Shown one piece after another: positions 41,704 to 50,387 of a DNA stretch of 64,000 bases; the stretch's first letter is position 1, and every line of letters starts with the position of its first letter. The stretch lies in the NCBI GenBank assembly GCA_964291375.2, contig OZ219809.1:2356001-2420000 (forward strand), written 5' to 3'. Made by a program: the position numbers and the translations under genes. Under the pieces are notes generated by a model, which worked only from the letters and a program-made list of their open reading frames with translations, did not search any database and was not told the DNA's origin. The DNA comes from 3107 sp001483205 (lineage in GTDB: Bacteria; Pseudomonadota; Alphaproteobacteria; Rhodobacterales; Rhodobacteraceae).

Positions 41704-41903
41704 GCAGAGGCTATCAGGACAGCGCGCCGTCCGCTACCCCTGTTGCCGGGGGGAACGGCATGGCTGACCTCGAATCCGCGCCTCCGGTCAGGGCAGAACA
41801 GGTCTGATTTTCCTTCCGGCCCGGATGATCTTAGCCCCCCTTTAACCGCCGACATGCCAGACGTGAGCCAACTTTTTTCGGCAGGAAAACCGGGGGCTCG
41901 GGT

Positions 41904-42521
41904 ATGCGTTCAACCTTCAGAATATTTGTGGTCGTCACCGCCTTCGGCGCGCTGTCTGCGTGTATGGGGGGCGGATCAGGCGGCGGCACAACGGACACTG
42001 TGGAACACAGCCTTGAAGCGGCCCGGATCATCGGCGCGAAAGATTTACAGGGGTTTGTTGTGGCCGGAACCCCGACCGCCGATTTCAGCTCTTTCAGAGC
42101 CGTATCAGCGGATTATAACGGTCGTGCGGTGATTGACCTTTACGAAGACCCTGCCACCGGACCGGATCGTCTGAGGGCTGACCTGATGCTGACGGCCAGT
42201 TTCAGCGATTCCACCATTGCCGGGCTGCTTCGCAACTCCACTCTTCAGAAAGCGGGGCAGGATAGCCCCGAAGACTTTGGGGGGTTTACCGCGTTAATGC
42301 CGGTAACCGGGTTCGGTGATACCGGGTTTGAGGGGGCCTTTATGGTTCTTCTTCCGAGCAGCGAGGCCAGCTTTGATCTGTCTTACGAGGGGGCGTTCTA
42401 CGGGCCGAATGCCGAAAGCGTGGCCGGGCTGATCTCCGGCACTGCCGAGATTGATGGCAGCCGGATTGCCACGGGGTGGTTTGGCGGCGACCAGAACATC
42501 GGTGACGACCAGAACGAATGA
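41904..42521 (+). CDS. small TbpB-like lipoprotein, copy A
   Basis: A 205-residue predicted lipoprotein. The signal and lipobox are MRSTFRIFVVVTAFGALSAC followed by a glycine-rich tether. The C-terminal half has the TbpB-like beta-barrel signature FDLSYEGAFYGPNAESVAGL followed by ISGTAEIDGSRIATGWF. It is close to the 44381-44974 gene: the block YGPNAESVAGLISGTAE is identical in both. About half the size of the lipoproteins at 28-32 kb, so it consists of one barrel domain. Ligand unknown. Confidence 0.8.
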   Translation: MRSTFRIFVVVTAFGALSACMGGGSGGGTTDTVEHSLEAARIIGAKDLQGFVVAGTPTADFSSFRAVSADYNGRAVIDLYEDPATGPDRLRADLMLTASFSDSTIAGLLRNSTLQKAGQDSPEDFGGFTALMPVTGFGDTGFEGAFMVLLPSSEASFDLSYEGAFYGPNAESVAGLISGTAEIDGSRIATGWFGGDQNIGDDQNE

Positions 42522-42532
42522 AATACCCCGTA

Positions 42533-42600
42533 TTGACCTCTGCATGATGGCGCATCGGCGGCCAAACCGTCCGCGCGTCCGGTCATGGCAGAACGGGCCT
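42533..42600 (+). repeat. dispersed MITE-like repeat, short copy
   Basis: TGACCTCTGCATGATGGCGC then ATCGGCGGCCAAACCGTCCG, following the stop of lipoprotein A by about a dozen bases. It matches the left end of the full element. Confidence 0.65.
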
Positions 42601-42638
42601 GATTTGACTTTTGGCCCGGATTGCCTTAGGGTGTAGAC

Positions 42639-43073
42639 TCACAAATACCATATGACGATAGCGGCGATCTGTGCTGCGGCGAGGAATGTTTCGGCGCATC
42701 GAAAGGTGCGCAGGCTCAGTTGCCGCCAGTCTTTGAGGCGGTTGAACATGCGCTCGATGATGTTGCGGGACTTGTAAAGCGCGGCGTCGTATTTGAGCCG
42801 AACCTTGCGGTTTTTGCGCGGCGGGATGCAGGGTGTCGCGCCGATGCCGGTCAGCCATTGGCGCAGGTGGTTCGCGTCATACCCGCGATCTGCGATGACG
42901 GTGTCACCCTTACGGACATGGCCCTCAAGGCATTGACGTGCTTTGGTAATGTCGGCGCGGTTGCCCGCGGTGATGTGCAGATGCACCGGCCTGCCCGCCC
43001 CATCGCAGACCAGGTGCAGCTTCGTGTTCAGCCCGCCTTTCGTCCGCCCGATTGCCCGTCCGTCGCCGGTGTT
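42639..43073 (-). CDS. IS transposase, frame B (copy 1)
   Basis: The C-terminal part of a DDE transposase, reached by -1 slippage on the A7 run at 43072-43078 (minus-strand AAAAAAA). It encodes HLHITAGNRADITKARQCLE, then VIADRGYDANHLRQWL and the conserved YKSRNIIERMFNRLKDWRQL segment that includes the last catalytic acid. An internal ATG exists, but the fused product is what would be active. Confidence 0.85.
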   Translation of the reverse strand, partial: NTGDGRAIGRTKGGLNTKLHLVCDGAGRPVHLHITAGNRADITKARQCLEGHVRKGDTVIADRGYDANHLRQWLTGIGATPCIPPRKNRKVRLKYDAALYKSRNIIERMFNRLKDWRQLSLRTFRCAETFLAAAQIAAIVIWYL

Positions 43074-43402
43074 TTTTTGATCCCGCCCGCGGCGATCCGG
43101 TGGGCCTTGATATGGCTCGCATCAATCATCAGGGTCGAAAGGTCGGCCCGCTCCGCCGCCAGAGCCTCGAATATCCGCCCGAACACGCCTGCCTCAGACC
43201 AGCGTTTGTAGCGGTTATAAAGCGTCTTGGCCGGGCCATATTCGGCGGGCACATCCGACCAGCGATAGCCGCGTTTGAGGCAGAAGATGATCCCGGAGAT
43301 CACCCGCCGGTCATCCACGCGCGGCACACCGCGGGGCTTGTTCGGCAGCAACGGTTTGATCTTGTTGAACTGTTCCTCGGACAGCCAGAAATTACCGGAC
43401 AT
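43028..43402 (-). CDS. IS transposase, frame A (copy 1)
   Basis: 124 residues, starting MSGNFWLSEEQFNKIKPLLP after GAGGGAGGG. It contains the N-terminal DNA-binding part and the first catalytic Asp (STLMIDASHIKAHR). It ends shortly after the slippery run IKKTPAT, which is typical for two-frame IS427-group elements. Confidence 0.88.
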   Translation of the reverse strand: MSGNFWLSEEQFNKIKPLLPNKPRGVPRVDDRRVISGIIFCLKRGYRWSDVPAEYGPAKTLYNRYKRWSEAGVFGRIFEALAAERADLSTLMIDASHIKAHRIAAGGIKKTPATDGQSGGRKAG

Positions 43403-43478
43403 CAAACCCTCCCTCGTTTCATCATGGAAAACTTTGAATCACATATCAGTTTATAAGTCTACGCTCTAGGGTGTAGAC

Positions 43479-43913
43479 TCACAAATACCATATGACGATA
43501 GCGGCGATCTGTGCTGCGGCGAGGAATGTTTCCGGGCATCGGAAGGTCCGCAAAGACAGTTGCCGCCAGTCCTTGAGCCGATTGAACATGCGTTCGATGA
43601 TGTTGCGGGACTTGTAAAGCGCGGCGTCGTATTTGAGCCGAACCTTGCGGTTTCTGCGCGGCGGGATGCAGGGGGTCGCGCCGATGCCGGCCAGCCATTG
43701 GCGCAGGTGATCGGCATCGTATCCCCGGTCGGCGATGACGGTGGCACCCTTACGGACATGACCTTCAAGGCATTGACGCGCTTGGGTAATCTCAGCCCGA
43801 TTGCCCGCGGTGATGTGCAGACGGACAGGCTTGCCCGCCCCGTCACAGACCAGATGCAGCTTCGTGTTCAGCCCGCCTTTTGTCCGCCCGATCGCCCGCC
43901 CGTCGCCGGTGTT
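43479..43913 (-). CDS. IS transposase, frame B (copy 2)
   Basis: An uninterrupted frame downstream of the A7 run at 43912-43918, with RLHITAGNRAEITQARQCLE, VIADRGYDADHLRQWL and the same C-terminal IIERMFNRLKDWRQL. It lacks the internal ATG of copy 1, so it can only be made by frameshifting from frame A, and simple ATG-to-stop gene finding would miss it. Confidence 0.8.
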   Translation of the reverse strand, partial: NTGDGRAIGRTKGGLNTKLHLVCDGAGKPVRLHITAGNRAEITQARQCLEGHVRKGATVIADRGYDADHLRQWLAGIGATPCIPPRRNRKVRLKYDAALYKSRNIIERMFNRLKDWRQLSLRTFRCPETFLAAAQIAAIVIWYL

Positions 43914-44242
43914 TTTTTGATCCCGCCCGCGGCGATCCGGTGGGCCTTGATGTGGCTGGCGTCGATCATCAGCGTCGAAAGGTCGGCCCGCTCCGCCGCC
44001 AGAGCCTCGAATATCTGTCCGAACACGCCTGCCTCAGACCAGCGTTTGTAGCGGTTATAAAGCGTCTTGGCCGGGCCGTATTCGGCGGGCACATCCGACC
44101 AGCGATAGCCGCGTTTGAGGCAGAAGATGATCCCGGAGATCACCCGCCGGTCATCCACGCGCGGCACACCGCGGGGCTTGTTCGGCAGCAACGGTTTGAT
44201 CTTGTTGAACTGTTCCTCGGACAGCCAGAAATTACCGGACAT
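43868..44242 (-). CDS. IS transposase, frame A (copy 2)
   Basis: 124 residues, differing from copy 1 at a few positions only (for example VFGQIFEAL for VFGRIFEAL). The ribosome site, first catalytic Asp and A7 slippery run are conserved. Confidence 0.88.
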   Translation of the reverse strand: MSGNFWLSEEQFNKIKPLLPNKPRGVPRVDDRRVISGIIFCLKRGYRWSDVPAEYGPAKTLYNRYKRWSEAGVFGQIFEALAAERADLSTLMIDASHIKAHRIAAGGIKKTPATGGRSGGQKAG

Positions 44243-44380
44243 CAAACCCTCCCTCGTTTCATCATGGAAAACTTTGAATCACATATCAGTTTATAAGTCT
44301 ACGCTCTAGTTACCCCTTAACTATCAACATGCCGGACATGAGCAAACTGTTTGCGGCAGGAAAATTTGGGGGGACTCAGG

Positions 44381-44974
44381 ATGCGTTCATTCCTCAGAAT
44401 ACTGGTGTCCCTGGCCGCCTTTGGGATGCTGCCTGCATGTCTGGGCGGCGGTGGATCAGGTGACGACACGACGAATACTGTGGAACGCACCCTTGAAGCC
44501 GCACAGATTCTTAGCAATGAAGAGCTACAGAATTTTATCGTGACCGGAACCCCGACCACTGATTTCAGCTCTACATTACCAGCGATATATAACGGTCACG
44601 CAGTGGTTGATTTTTACGATGACTCCGCCACCATTCGGGATCGCTTGAGGGCTGACTTGCTATTAACGGCCACTTTCAGCGATTCCACCATCACCGGGTT
44701 TTTTCTAAATCCGACACTTCAGAAAGCGGGTCAGGATAGCCCTGAACCCCTTGACGGGTATGCCTTTATCATTCCGATAACAGGGTTCGACGATACAGGG
44801 TTTAAGGGGGACTTTTCGATTACCCGCGGGAGTGAGGGCACCTTTGATCTGTCTTACAAAGGGTCGCTCTACGGGCCGAATGCCGAAAGCGTGGCCGGGC
44901 TGATCTCCGGCACTGCCGAGCTTGATGGCAGCCGGATTGCCAGGGGGTGGTTCGGCGGCGACCAGAGCGAATGA
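44381..44974 (+). CDS. small TbpB-like lipoprotein, copy B
   Basis: A 197-residue paralogue of the 41904 gene. The lipoprotein signal is MRSFLRILVSLAAFGMLPAC, and the barrel end is FDLSYKGSLYGPNAESVAGL. The start at 44381 aligns with that of copy A and its upstream leader (GCGGCAGGAAAA...). The native upstream promoter region has been split from the gene by the two IS elements, about 75 bases upstream of the ATG, so expression may have been lost or may now depend on the IS. Confidence 0.8.
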   Translation: MRSFLRILVSLAAFGMLPACLGGGGSGDDTTNTVERTLEAAQILSNEELQNFIVTGTPTTDFSSTLPAIYNGHAVVDFYDDSATIRDRLRADLLLTATFSDSTITGFFLNPTLQKAGQDSPEPLDGYAFIIPITGFDDTGFKGDFSITRGSEGTFDLSYKGSLYGPNAESVAGLISGTAELDGSRIARGWFGGDQSE

Positions 44975-45136
44975 AATACCCCGCATTGACCGGCGCAAAC
45001 CGCGATACATCCGCCGGGCAAGACCTCTGCGTAACAGCCAGGTCGGGCGGACGGTGCGGCCCACAGCCGCCCACGCTTGCCCTTGCCATTCGCGCGAAAC
45101 CGGTTATATCATCACGCTGATACCCCCGAGCTTGCA

Positions 45137-46576
45137 ATGGACCTGCCCGAACCCGATACCCTGATCCTGTCCCGAAAGGCGGAAATCGTCGCCCGGCTGC
45201 GCGGCATCCTGCCCGGGGACGCGGTGATTGACGCCGAGGAAGAGGTGCGGGCTTATGAGTGCGATGCGCTCACCGCCTGTCGTTGCCCGCCGCTATGTGT
45301 CGTCCTGCCCTCGACAACCGATCAGGTGGCGGCCGTGCTGCGAGCCTGTCACGATATGCGGGTGCCGGTGGTGCCGCGCGGGTCGGGCACGTCGCTCGCA
45401 GGTGGCGCATTGCCGACCGCCGACAGCGTTGTCCTTGGCGTCGCCCGGATGACCGAAGTGCTCGAGATCAATTATGACGACCGTTTCATCCGGGTTCAGG
45501 CGGGCCGCGCCAACCTGTCGATCTCTGGCGCTGTCGAAGAGGCCGGGTTTTTCTATGCCCCCGACCCGTCAAGCCAACTTGCCTGTGCAATCGCCGGGAA
45601 TATCGCGATGAACTCCGGCGGTGCCCATTGCCTGAAATACGGGGTGACGACCAACAACCTGCTTGGCGTGACGCTGGTGACCATGGCGGGCGAGGTCATC
45701 AGGATCGGCGGCGCGTATCCTGATGCGGGCGGGCTGGATCTTTTGGGCGTCATCTGTGGCTCTGAAGGGCAGCTTGGCGTCGTGACCGAGGCAACATTGC
45801 GCATTCTGCCCCGGCCCGAGGGCGCGCGCCCGGTGATGATCGGCTTTGATGATGCCGAGACCGCCGGGCAATGTGTCGCCAATATCATCAGATCGGGGGT
45901 GTTGCCCGCCGCCATCGAATATATGGACCGGCCCTGTATCGAGGTGGTGGAAGCGTTTTCCGGTGCGGGCTATCCGATGTGCGAGGCGCTGCTGATTGTC
46001 GAGGTCGAGGGATCAGAGAGCGAAATCGACGAGCAATTCACCCGGATCACCCGGATCGCGCGGGCGCTGCGCCCTGCGGAACTGCGCGAAAGCCGGAGCG
46101 CCGAGGAAAGCGCACTTATCTGGATGGGCCGCAAATCGGCCTTCGGGGCTATGGGGCGGATCAACGATTACATGTGCCTGGACGGGACGGTGCCGGTTTC
46201 CGAACTGCCCCGCACCCTGCGCCGGATCGGTGAATTGTCGGCGGAATACGGGTTGAAGGTCGCCAATGTGTTTCACGCCGGTGACGGCAATATGCACCCG
46301 CTGATCCTGTTCGACGCCAATGCGCCGGGGCAGTTGGAGACCTGCGAGGCTCTGGGGGCGGAAATCCTGAAGCTCTGCGTTGAGGTCGGCGGTTGTCTGA
46401 CCGGCGAGCACGGCGTTGGTGTTGAAAAGCGCGACCTGATGGGGGCGCAATTCACGGATGCCGATATGGGCGCGCAGATGCGGGTGAAGGATGTGTTTGA
46501 CCCCGCGTGGCTGCTGAACCCGGCAAAGGTGTTTCCCCTGGACAAGAGCCGCGCGCACCGGCTGGCCGCAGAATGA
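45137..46576 (+). CDS. glcD: glycolate oxidase subunit GlcD
   Basis: A 479-residue FAD-linked oxidase of the GlcD/VAO family; it oxidises glycolate (or D-lactate) to glyoxylate in the membrane-associated GlcDEF complex. The FAD-binding PCMH motif is VPRGSGTSLAGGALPTADS, and GNIAMNSGGAHCLKYGVTTN is conserved. The C-terminus contains NVFHAGDGNMHPLILFD and GEHGVGVEKR. The start at 45137 gives MDLPEPDTLI; it is followed by glcE with an ATGA overlap. Confidence 0.95.
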   Translation: MDLPEPDTLILSRKAEIVARLRGILPGDAVIDAEEEVRAYECDALTACRCPPLCVVLPSTTDQVAAVLRACHDMRVPVVPRGSGTSLAGGALPTADSVVLGVARMTEVLEINYDDRFIRVQAGRANLSISGAVEEAGFFYAPDPSSQLACAIAGNIAMNSGGAHCLKYGVTTNNLLGVTLVTMAGEVIRIGGAYPDAGGLDLLGVICGSEGQLGVVTEATLRILPRPEGARPVMIGFDDAETAGQCVANIIRSGVLPAAIEYMDRPCIEVVEAFSGAGYPMCEALLIVEVEGSESEIDEQFTRITRIARALRPAELRESRSAEESALIWMGRKSAFGAMGRINDYMCLDGTVPVSELPRTLRRIGELSAEYGLKVANVFHAGDGNMHPLILFDANAPGQLETCEALGAEILKLCVEVGGCLTGEHGVGVEKRDLMGAQFTDADMGAQMRVKDVFDPAWLLNPAKVFPLDKSRAHRLAAE

Positions 46577-47736
46577 TCCGGCCCGAAACCGAGGCCGAGC
46601 TTGCCGGGGTGATCCGGGACGCGCGCCGCCCGTTTCGGATTCAGGGCGGCGGCACCCGGTCGGTAGGCGGGACGGGCAGCGGGCCGGTCGCGGGCGATGT
46701 GCTGGATATGTCGGGGCTTTCGGGGGTCACCTTTTACGACCCCGGCGCGCTGACGATGGTGGCGCAGGCAGGCACCCCGCTGGCTGAAATAGAGACCGTT
46801 CTGGCCGCTGAGGGGCAGCACCTTGCCTTTGAGCCGCCGGACCACAGGCCCCTGCTTGGCACGACAGGCGAGCCGACAATCGGCGGGGTGGTGGCCGGGA
46901 ATATCTCCGGCCCGCGCCGGGTTCGGGCCGGGGCGTGCCGGGATTTCATGCTGGGTGTGCGCTTTGTTGACGGGCATGGCGCGCTGATCAGGAACGGCGG
47001 ACGGGTGATGAAGAACGTCACCGGCTATGATCTTGTCCGGCTGATGACCGGTTCCTGGGGGACGCTGGGGGTGCTGACAGAGGTTGCCTTTAAGGTGCTG
47101 CCAAAGCCCGAGGCGGCGGCGTGCCTGAAGATTTACGGGCTGACGGAGGCGCAGGCCGTCGGGGCGATGTCGCGCGCGCTCGGCTCCCCCTATGAGGTCA
47201 CCGGGGCCGCCCATGTCCCCGCGGATGCAGGGGATGATCCGGTGACCTTCATCCGCATTGAGGGCTTTGCGCATTCGGTCACCCGCCGGACGGAGCGGCT
47301 GAAAACCCTGCTGACTGACGCGGGCGAAATCATCGTCGTGACCGATCCGGGGCAGGTGCGCCGCCAATGGCGCGCGCTCGGCTGTGCCGGGCGCTTTCAC
47401 GGTGACGGCGGGGATGTCTGGCGGCTGTCTGTGCCGCCGTCGCAGGCCCCCGGTCTTGTCGCGCGAATGCCGGAGGGCACCGCTGTTATCCTCGACTGGG
47501 GCGGCGGGCTGATCTGGGCGTCCTGCCGGGCGGGGGGCGACCTGCGGGCGCATCTTGGCGCGTTTGACGGCCACGCGATGCTGGTGCGCGCCGATGACGC
47601 GACAAGGCGCGCTCTTGGCACATTTCAGCCCGAACCGCCGCCACTGGCCCGGATCAGCGCCGGGCTGAGGGCGCGGTTCGACCCGCGCGGTCTCCTTAAT
47701 CCGGGGATCACCGGGGGCACGGAGGCCATGGAGTAG
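46573..47736 (+). CDS. glcE: glycolate oxidase subunit GlcE
   Basis: A 387-residue FAD-binding subunit paralogous to GlcD but shorter. The PCMH region has FRIQGGGTRSVGG and the block GRVMKNVTGYDLVRLMTGSW is the GlcE hallmark. Its ATG overlaps the glcD stop; glcF starts four bases after its stop. Required with GlcD and GlcF for glycolate oxidase activity. Confidence 0.94.
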   Translation: MIRPETEAELAGVIRDARRPFRIQGGGTRSVGGTGSGPVAGDVLDMSGLSGVTFYDPGALTMVAQAGTPLAEIETVLAAEGQHLAFEPPDHRPLLGTTGEPTIGGVVAGNISGPRRVRAGACRDFMLGVRFVDGHGALIRNGGRVMKNVTGYDLVRLMTGSWGTLGVLTEVAFKVLPKPEAAACLKIYGLTEAQAVGAMSRALGSPYEVTGAAHVPADAGDDPVTFIRIEGFAHSVTRRTERLKTLLTDAGEIIVVTDPGQVRRQWRALGCAGRFHGDGGDVWRLSVPPSQAPGLVARMPEGTAVILDWGGGLIWASCRAGGDLRAHLGAFDGHAMLVRADDATRRALGTFQPEPPPLARISAGLRARFDPRGLLNPGITGGTEAME

Positions 47737-47740
47737 GGCG

Positions 47741-49036
47741 ATGCAGACGCATTTTTCCGAGGAACAACTGCGCGATCCGGGCATCCGGCGGGCGAACGAA
47801 ATTCTGCGCTCTTGTGTGCATTGCGGGTTTTGCACCGCCACCTGCCCCACCTATCAGGTGCTGGGCGATGAACTGGACAGCCCGCGCGGGCGCATCTATC
47901 TGATCAAGGACATGCTTGAGAAGGGCCGCCCGGCGGATGTGCGGACCGTCACCCATATTGACCGCTGCTTAAGCTGCCTGGGCTGCATGACCACCTGCCC
48001 GTCGGGTGTGCATTATATGCACCTGGTGGACGAGGCGCGGGCGCATATAGAGCGCACCTATCGGCGGCCATGGCCGGACCGGGCGTTGCGTTGGCTGCTG
48101 GCGCGCATCCTGCCCTATCCGGGGCGGTTCCGGCTGGCGCTGAGGGCGGCGCGGGTCGCCCGGCCCTTTGCCCGTCTGATGCCGGATGCCCGGCTGCGGG
48201 CAATGCTGGAGATGACGCCGAAGCGCCTGCCGCCGGTCAGCCGCAACGATACCCCGCAGGTCTTTGCCGCCACCGGCGCGCGCAAAATGCGGGTGGCGCT
48301 GATGACCGGATGCGCGCAGCGGACGCTCGCCCCCGGCATCAATGACGCAACCATCCGGTTGTTGCGGCGGCTGGGGTGCGAGGTGACGGTGGCGAAGGGC
48401 GCGGGCTGTTGCGGGGCGCTGGTTCATCACATGGGCAAAGCGCGCGAAAGCCACATCGCCGCCAAGCGGAACATCCGCGCCTGGATCGCCGAAGACCGGA
48501 CGGACAGGCTGGACGCCATTGTCGTCAACACTTCCGGCTGCGGCACGACGCTGAAGGACTACGGGCATATGCTGCGCAACGATCCGATGGGCCCCGAGGC
48601 CGCGCGGGTTTCAGAGCTCGCCGCCGACATATCCGAGGTGCTGATGCGTCTTGATTTTCCCGAATGTCCGCCGCGCGGCCTGTCTGTCGCGTATCATGCG
48701 GCCTGTTCCCTGCAACACGGCCAGGGCATCAGGACCGGCCCGAAAGAGCTGTTAAGCCGGGCCGGTTTTACGGTGGCGGAACCGGTGGACAGCCATATGT
48801 GCTGTGGGTCTGCCGGAACCTACAACCTGTTGCAACCCGCGATTGCCGCCCGGCTCGGCGACAGGAAGGTCCGGTCGCTGGAGGCGCTGTCGCCCGACAT
48901 CATCGCCGCGGGCAATATCGGCTGTATGGCGCAGATCGGCAAGGGGGCGGGGGTGCCGGTTGTTCACACGGTCGAATTGCTGGATTGGGCCACGGGCGGG
49001 CCGGGGCCGTGCGGTCTTGGGGACGGGCGCGTTTGA
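47741..49036 (+). CDS. glcF: glycolate oxidase iron-sulfur subunit GlcF
   Basis: A 431-residue electron-transfer subunit with two 4Fe-4S motifs, CVHCGFCTATCP and CLSCLGCMTTCP, at about residues 27-38 and 77-88. Two CCG-type domains follow (GAGCCGALVHHMG and DSHMCCGSAGTYN). It passes electrons from GlcD/E to the quinone pool. The operon ends here, directly against a copy of the dispersed repeat. Confidence 0.95.
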   Translation: MQTHFSEEQLRDPGIRRANEILRSCVHCGFCTATCPTYQVLGDELDSPRGRIYLIKDMLEKGRPADVRTVTHIDRCLSCLGCMTTCPSGVHYMHLVDEARAHIERTYRRPWPDRALRWLLARILPYPGRFRLALRAARVARPFARLMPDARLRAMLEMTPKRLPPVSRNDTPQVFAATGARKMRVALMTGCAQRTLAPGINDATIRLLRRLGCEVTVAKGAGCCGALVHHMGKARESHIAAKRNIRAWIAEDRTDRLDAIVVNTSGCGTTLKDYGHMLRNDPMGPEAARVSELAADISEVLMRLDFPECPPRGLSVAYHAACSLQHGQGIRTGPKELLSRAGFTVAEPVDSHMCCGSAGTYNLLQPAIAARLGDRKVRSLEALSPDIIAAGNIGCMAQIGKGAGVPVVHTVELLDWATGGPGPCGLGDGRV

Positions 49037-49105
49037 AAGGCTTTTGTATGATAGTGCGTCCGTGGCCAACCCGTCCCGCCCGGCGCTTGCGTCGGGCCGC
49101 GCTGT
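49036..49105 (+). repeat. dispersed MITE-like repeat, short copy
   Basis: AAAGGCTTTTGTATGATAGTGC then GTGGCCAACCCGTCCCGCCC, beginning at the glcF stop. It is a diverged left end of the element and lies about 40 bases from the complete inverted copy. Confidence 0.55.
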
Positions 49106-49145
49106 CCCACCCCTCGATGGGGTGGACGGCGCGCGCCTCTCTTGA

Positions 49146-49354
49146 AACTTCTGCATATTGACCGAGCCGGGCAGCCGCCTGCCTGGGCGGGCGCTTTTCG
49201 CGACAGTCCACATTGGCGATGATCTTGCCATAAAGTCCATACGTCCCAACGGGTTGAGGCGTCTATAGCGCCTGCCGGGGGGCAGGCAGGCGCTGCCCGG
49301 CGTTCCGCCGGGCGGGACAATTTGGTCGGCGATGCGCCAATATGCAGAGGCTTT
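49146..49354 (-). repeat. full-length 209-bp MITE-like element, inverted copy
   Basis: Read on the minus strand it runs from AAAGCCTCTGCATATTGGCG through CCCGGCGGAACGCCGGG, the GCCTGCCTGCCCCCCGGCAG hairpin, the core CAACCCGTTGGGACGTATGG and ATCGCCAATGTGGACTGTC, to CAATATGCAGAAGTT. It aligns over its whole length with the 40961-41171 copy. It fills most of the gap between glcF and the protease gene. Confidence 0.8.
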
Positions 49355-49446
49355 TGGACTCAAAATCCGGTCATCAGGCGATATGCCTTAATCTTGCCGC
49401 ACGCTCTGTTTAGGAACGACAGGATATTGGCGGGACCGGGGGAAAG

Positions 49447-50256
49447 ATGCGCCGTCTTTGCGGGGTAACACTGTTTTTTATCGGGCTGTTCTCTGCGACC
49501 TTAGCAGAGGACTCCGCTGACCTGCGCCAGTTTATGGACGGCGACGACAGCCGGGGCTGGGAAGCGGTCGGGCGGCTCGACATCGGCGGCAGCGGGATGT
49601 GCACCGGCGCGCTGATCGCGCCTGATCTGGTGCTGACGGCGGCGCATTGCCTTTACGACACAGAAAAGGGCAGACAGGTGGACCCGGCGGCCATCGAGTT
49701 TCTGGCCGGGTTTCGCCATGGCCGGGCCTCTGCCTATCGAAGTGTGCGCAGCGTCGTCGTGCATCCCGATTATGTGTTCGATTCCGGCGGGCGGCCACAG
49801 GTCAGCAATGATCTGGCGCTGCTGCGGCTGGAGCGCCCGATAGACAACGGCAGCGTCATGCCGTTCGAGACCGCGCCGGAGCCGGAAAAGGGCGATGCGG
49901 TCGGCGTGGTGTCCTATGCGCATCATCGTTCCGACGCGCCTGCGCTTCAGGAACCCTGTCATGTTCTGGCCCGGCGGTTCGGCTCTATCGTGCTGTCATG
50001 CGATGTGGATTTCGGCTCTTCCGGTGCGCCGGTTTTCACCATCCGGGACGGGGTTGCGCGGATTGTCTCGGTGGTGTCAGCCAAAGCCGAGGTGGGCGAG
50101 CGGCGGGTTGCCCTCGGCACCACCCTGCGCCAGCCACTCGAAACCCTGATGCGGGAAATGGAGGCCCTGCCCCGGTCCGCCGGGACGATCACCACCCGCC
50201 GCATCGGGCAGGAGTCCGCCCGCCATAATACCGGCGCGAAATTCCTGCGGCCGTGA
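49447..50256 (+). CDS. secreted trypsin-like serine protease
   Basis: A 269-residue S1-family protease. A signal peptide (MRRLCGVTLFFIGLFSATLA) is followed by the catalytic triad: His in LTAAHCLYD, Asp in NDLALLRLE and Ser in DFGSSGAPVF. The last motif is GSSGAP rather than the usual GDSGGP, which is common in bacterial V8/trypsin-like members. Cysteines near His (CTGAL, AHC) and around Ser suggest a disulfide. Probably periplasmic or exported. Single gene after the MITE-like element. Confidence 0.9.
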   Translation: MRRLCGVTLFFIGLFSATLAEDSADLRQFMDGDDSRGWEAVGRLDIGGSGMCTGALIAPDLVLTAAHCLYDTEKGRQVDPAAIEFLAGFRHGRASAYRSVRSVVVHPDYVFDSGGRPQVSNDLALLRLERPIDNGSVMPFETAPEPEKGDAVGVVSYAHHRSDAPALQEPCHVLARRFGSIVLSCDVDFGSSGAPVFTIRDGVARIVSVVSAKAEVGERRVALGTTLRQPLETLMREMEALPRSAGTITTRRIGQESARHNTGAKFLRP

Positions 50257-50387
50257 CAGGCTTGAAACCCGCATTCTTCCTCCTATATCTGACTTGTCCG
50301 GGTGCCGCGATGCGGGCCCGACATCCTGAACCGGCCTGTCCGCCTGAAGGAGGGCCACCCCAGTTATCGCTCAAAGGAGGATGATCC

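Larger units (their letters stand above)
42629..43466 (-). mobile_element. IS5-family insertion sequence (IS427-like), copy 1
   Basis: An 838-bp element from GGGTGTAGACTC to GTCTACGCTC. The ends form imperfect inverted repeats (GGGTGTAGACTCACAAA against GAGCGTAGACTTATAAA) and are flanked by TA. It carries two overlapping transposase frames read by a -1 frameshift. A second 838-bp copy begins two bases later, so the pair share one TA. The insertion lies in the leader of the 44381 lipoprotein gene. Confidence 0.92.
43469..44306 (-). mobile_element. IS5-family insertion sequence (IS427-like), copy 2
   Basis: Also 838 bp, same orientation and same ends as copy 1, with TA at 43467-43468 and 44307-44308. 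Sequence is nearly identical in the terminal 400 bases on the frame A side, while scattered differences lie in the frame B side. The two copies are thus related but not a very recent perfect duplication. Confidence 0.92.

Noticed and set aside
42639..44242. IS transposases as broken pseudogenes
   Set aside because: The split frames share an A7 slippery run and both halves are open in both copies, which is the normal organisation of IS427-type elements.
46273..47850. A 525-codon minus-strand frame across glcD-glcE-glcF
   Set aside because: It is antisense to three clearly coding, overlapping genes and its translation is low-complexity Arg/Pro/His-rich.
50257..50387. ROSE-type RNA thermometer before hsp20
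   Set aside because: The leader ends ATCGCTCAAAGGAGG, which only loosely resembles the ROSE anti-Shine-Dalgarno hairpin. I could not build a convincing fold by hand.
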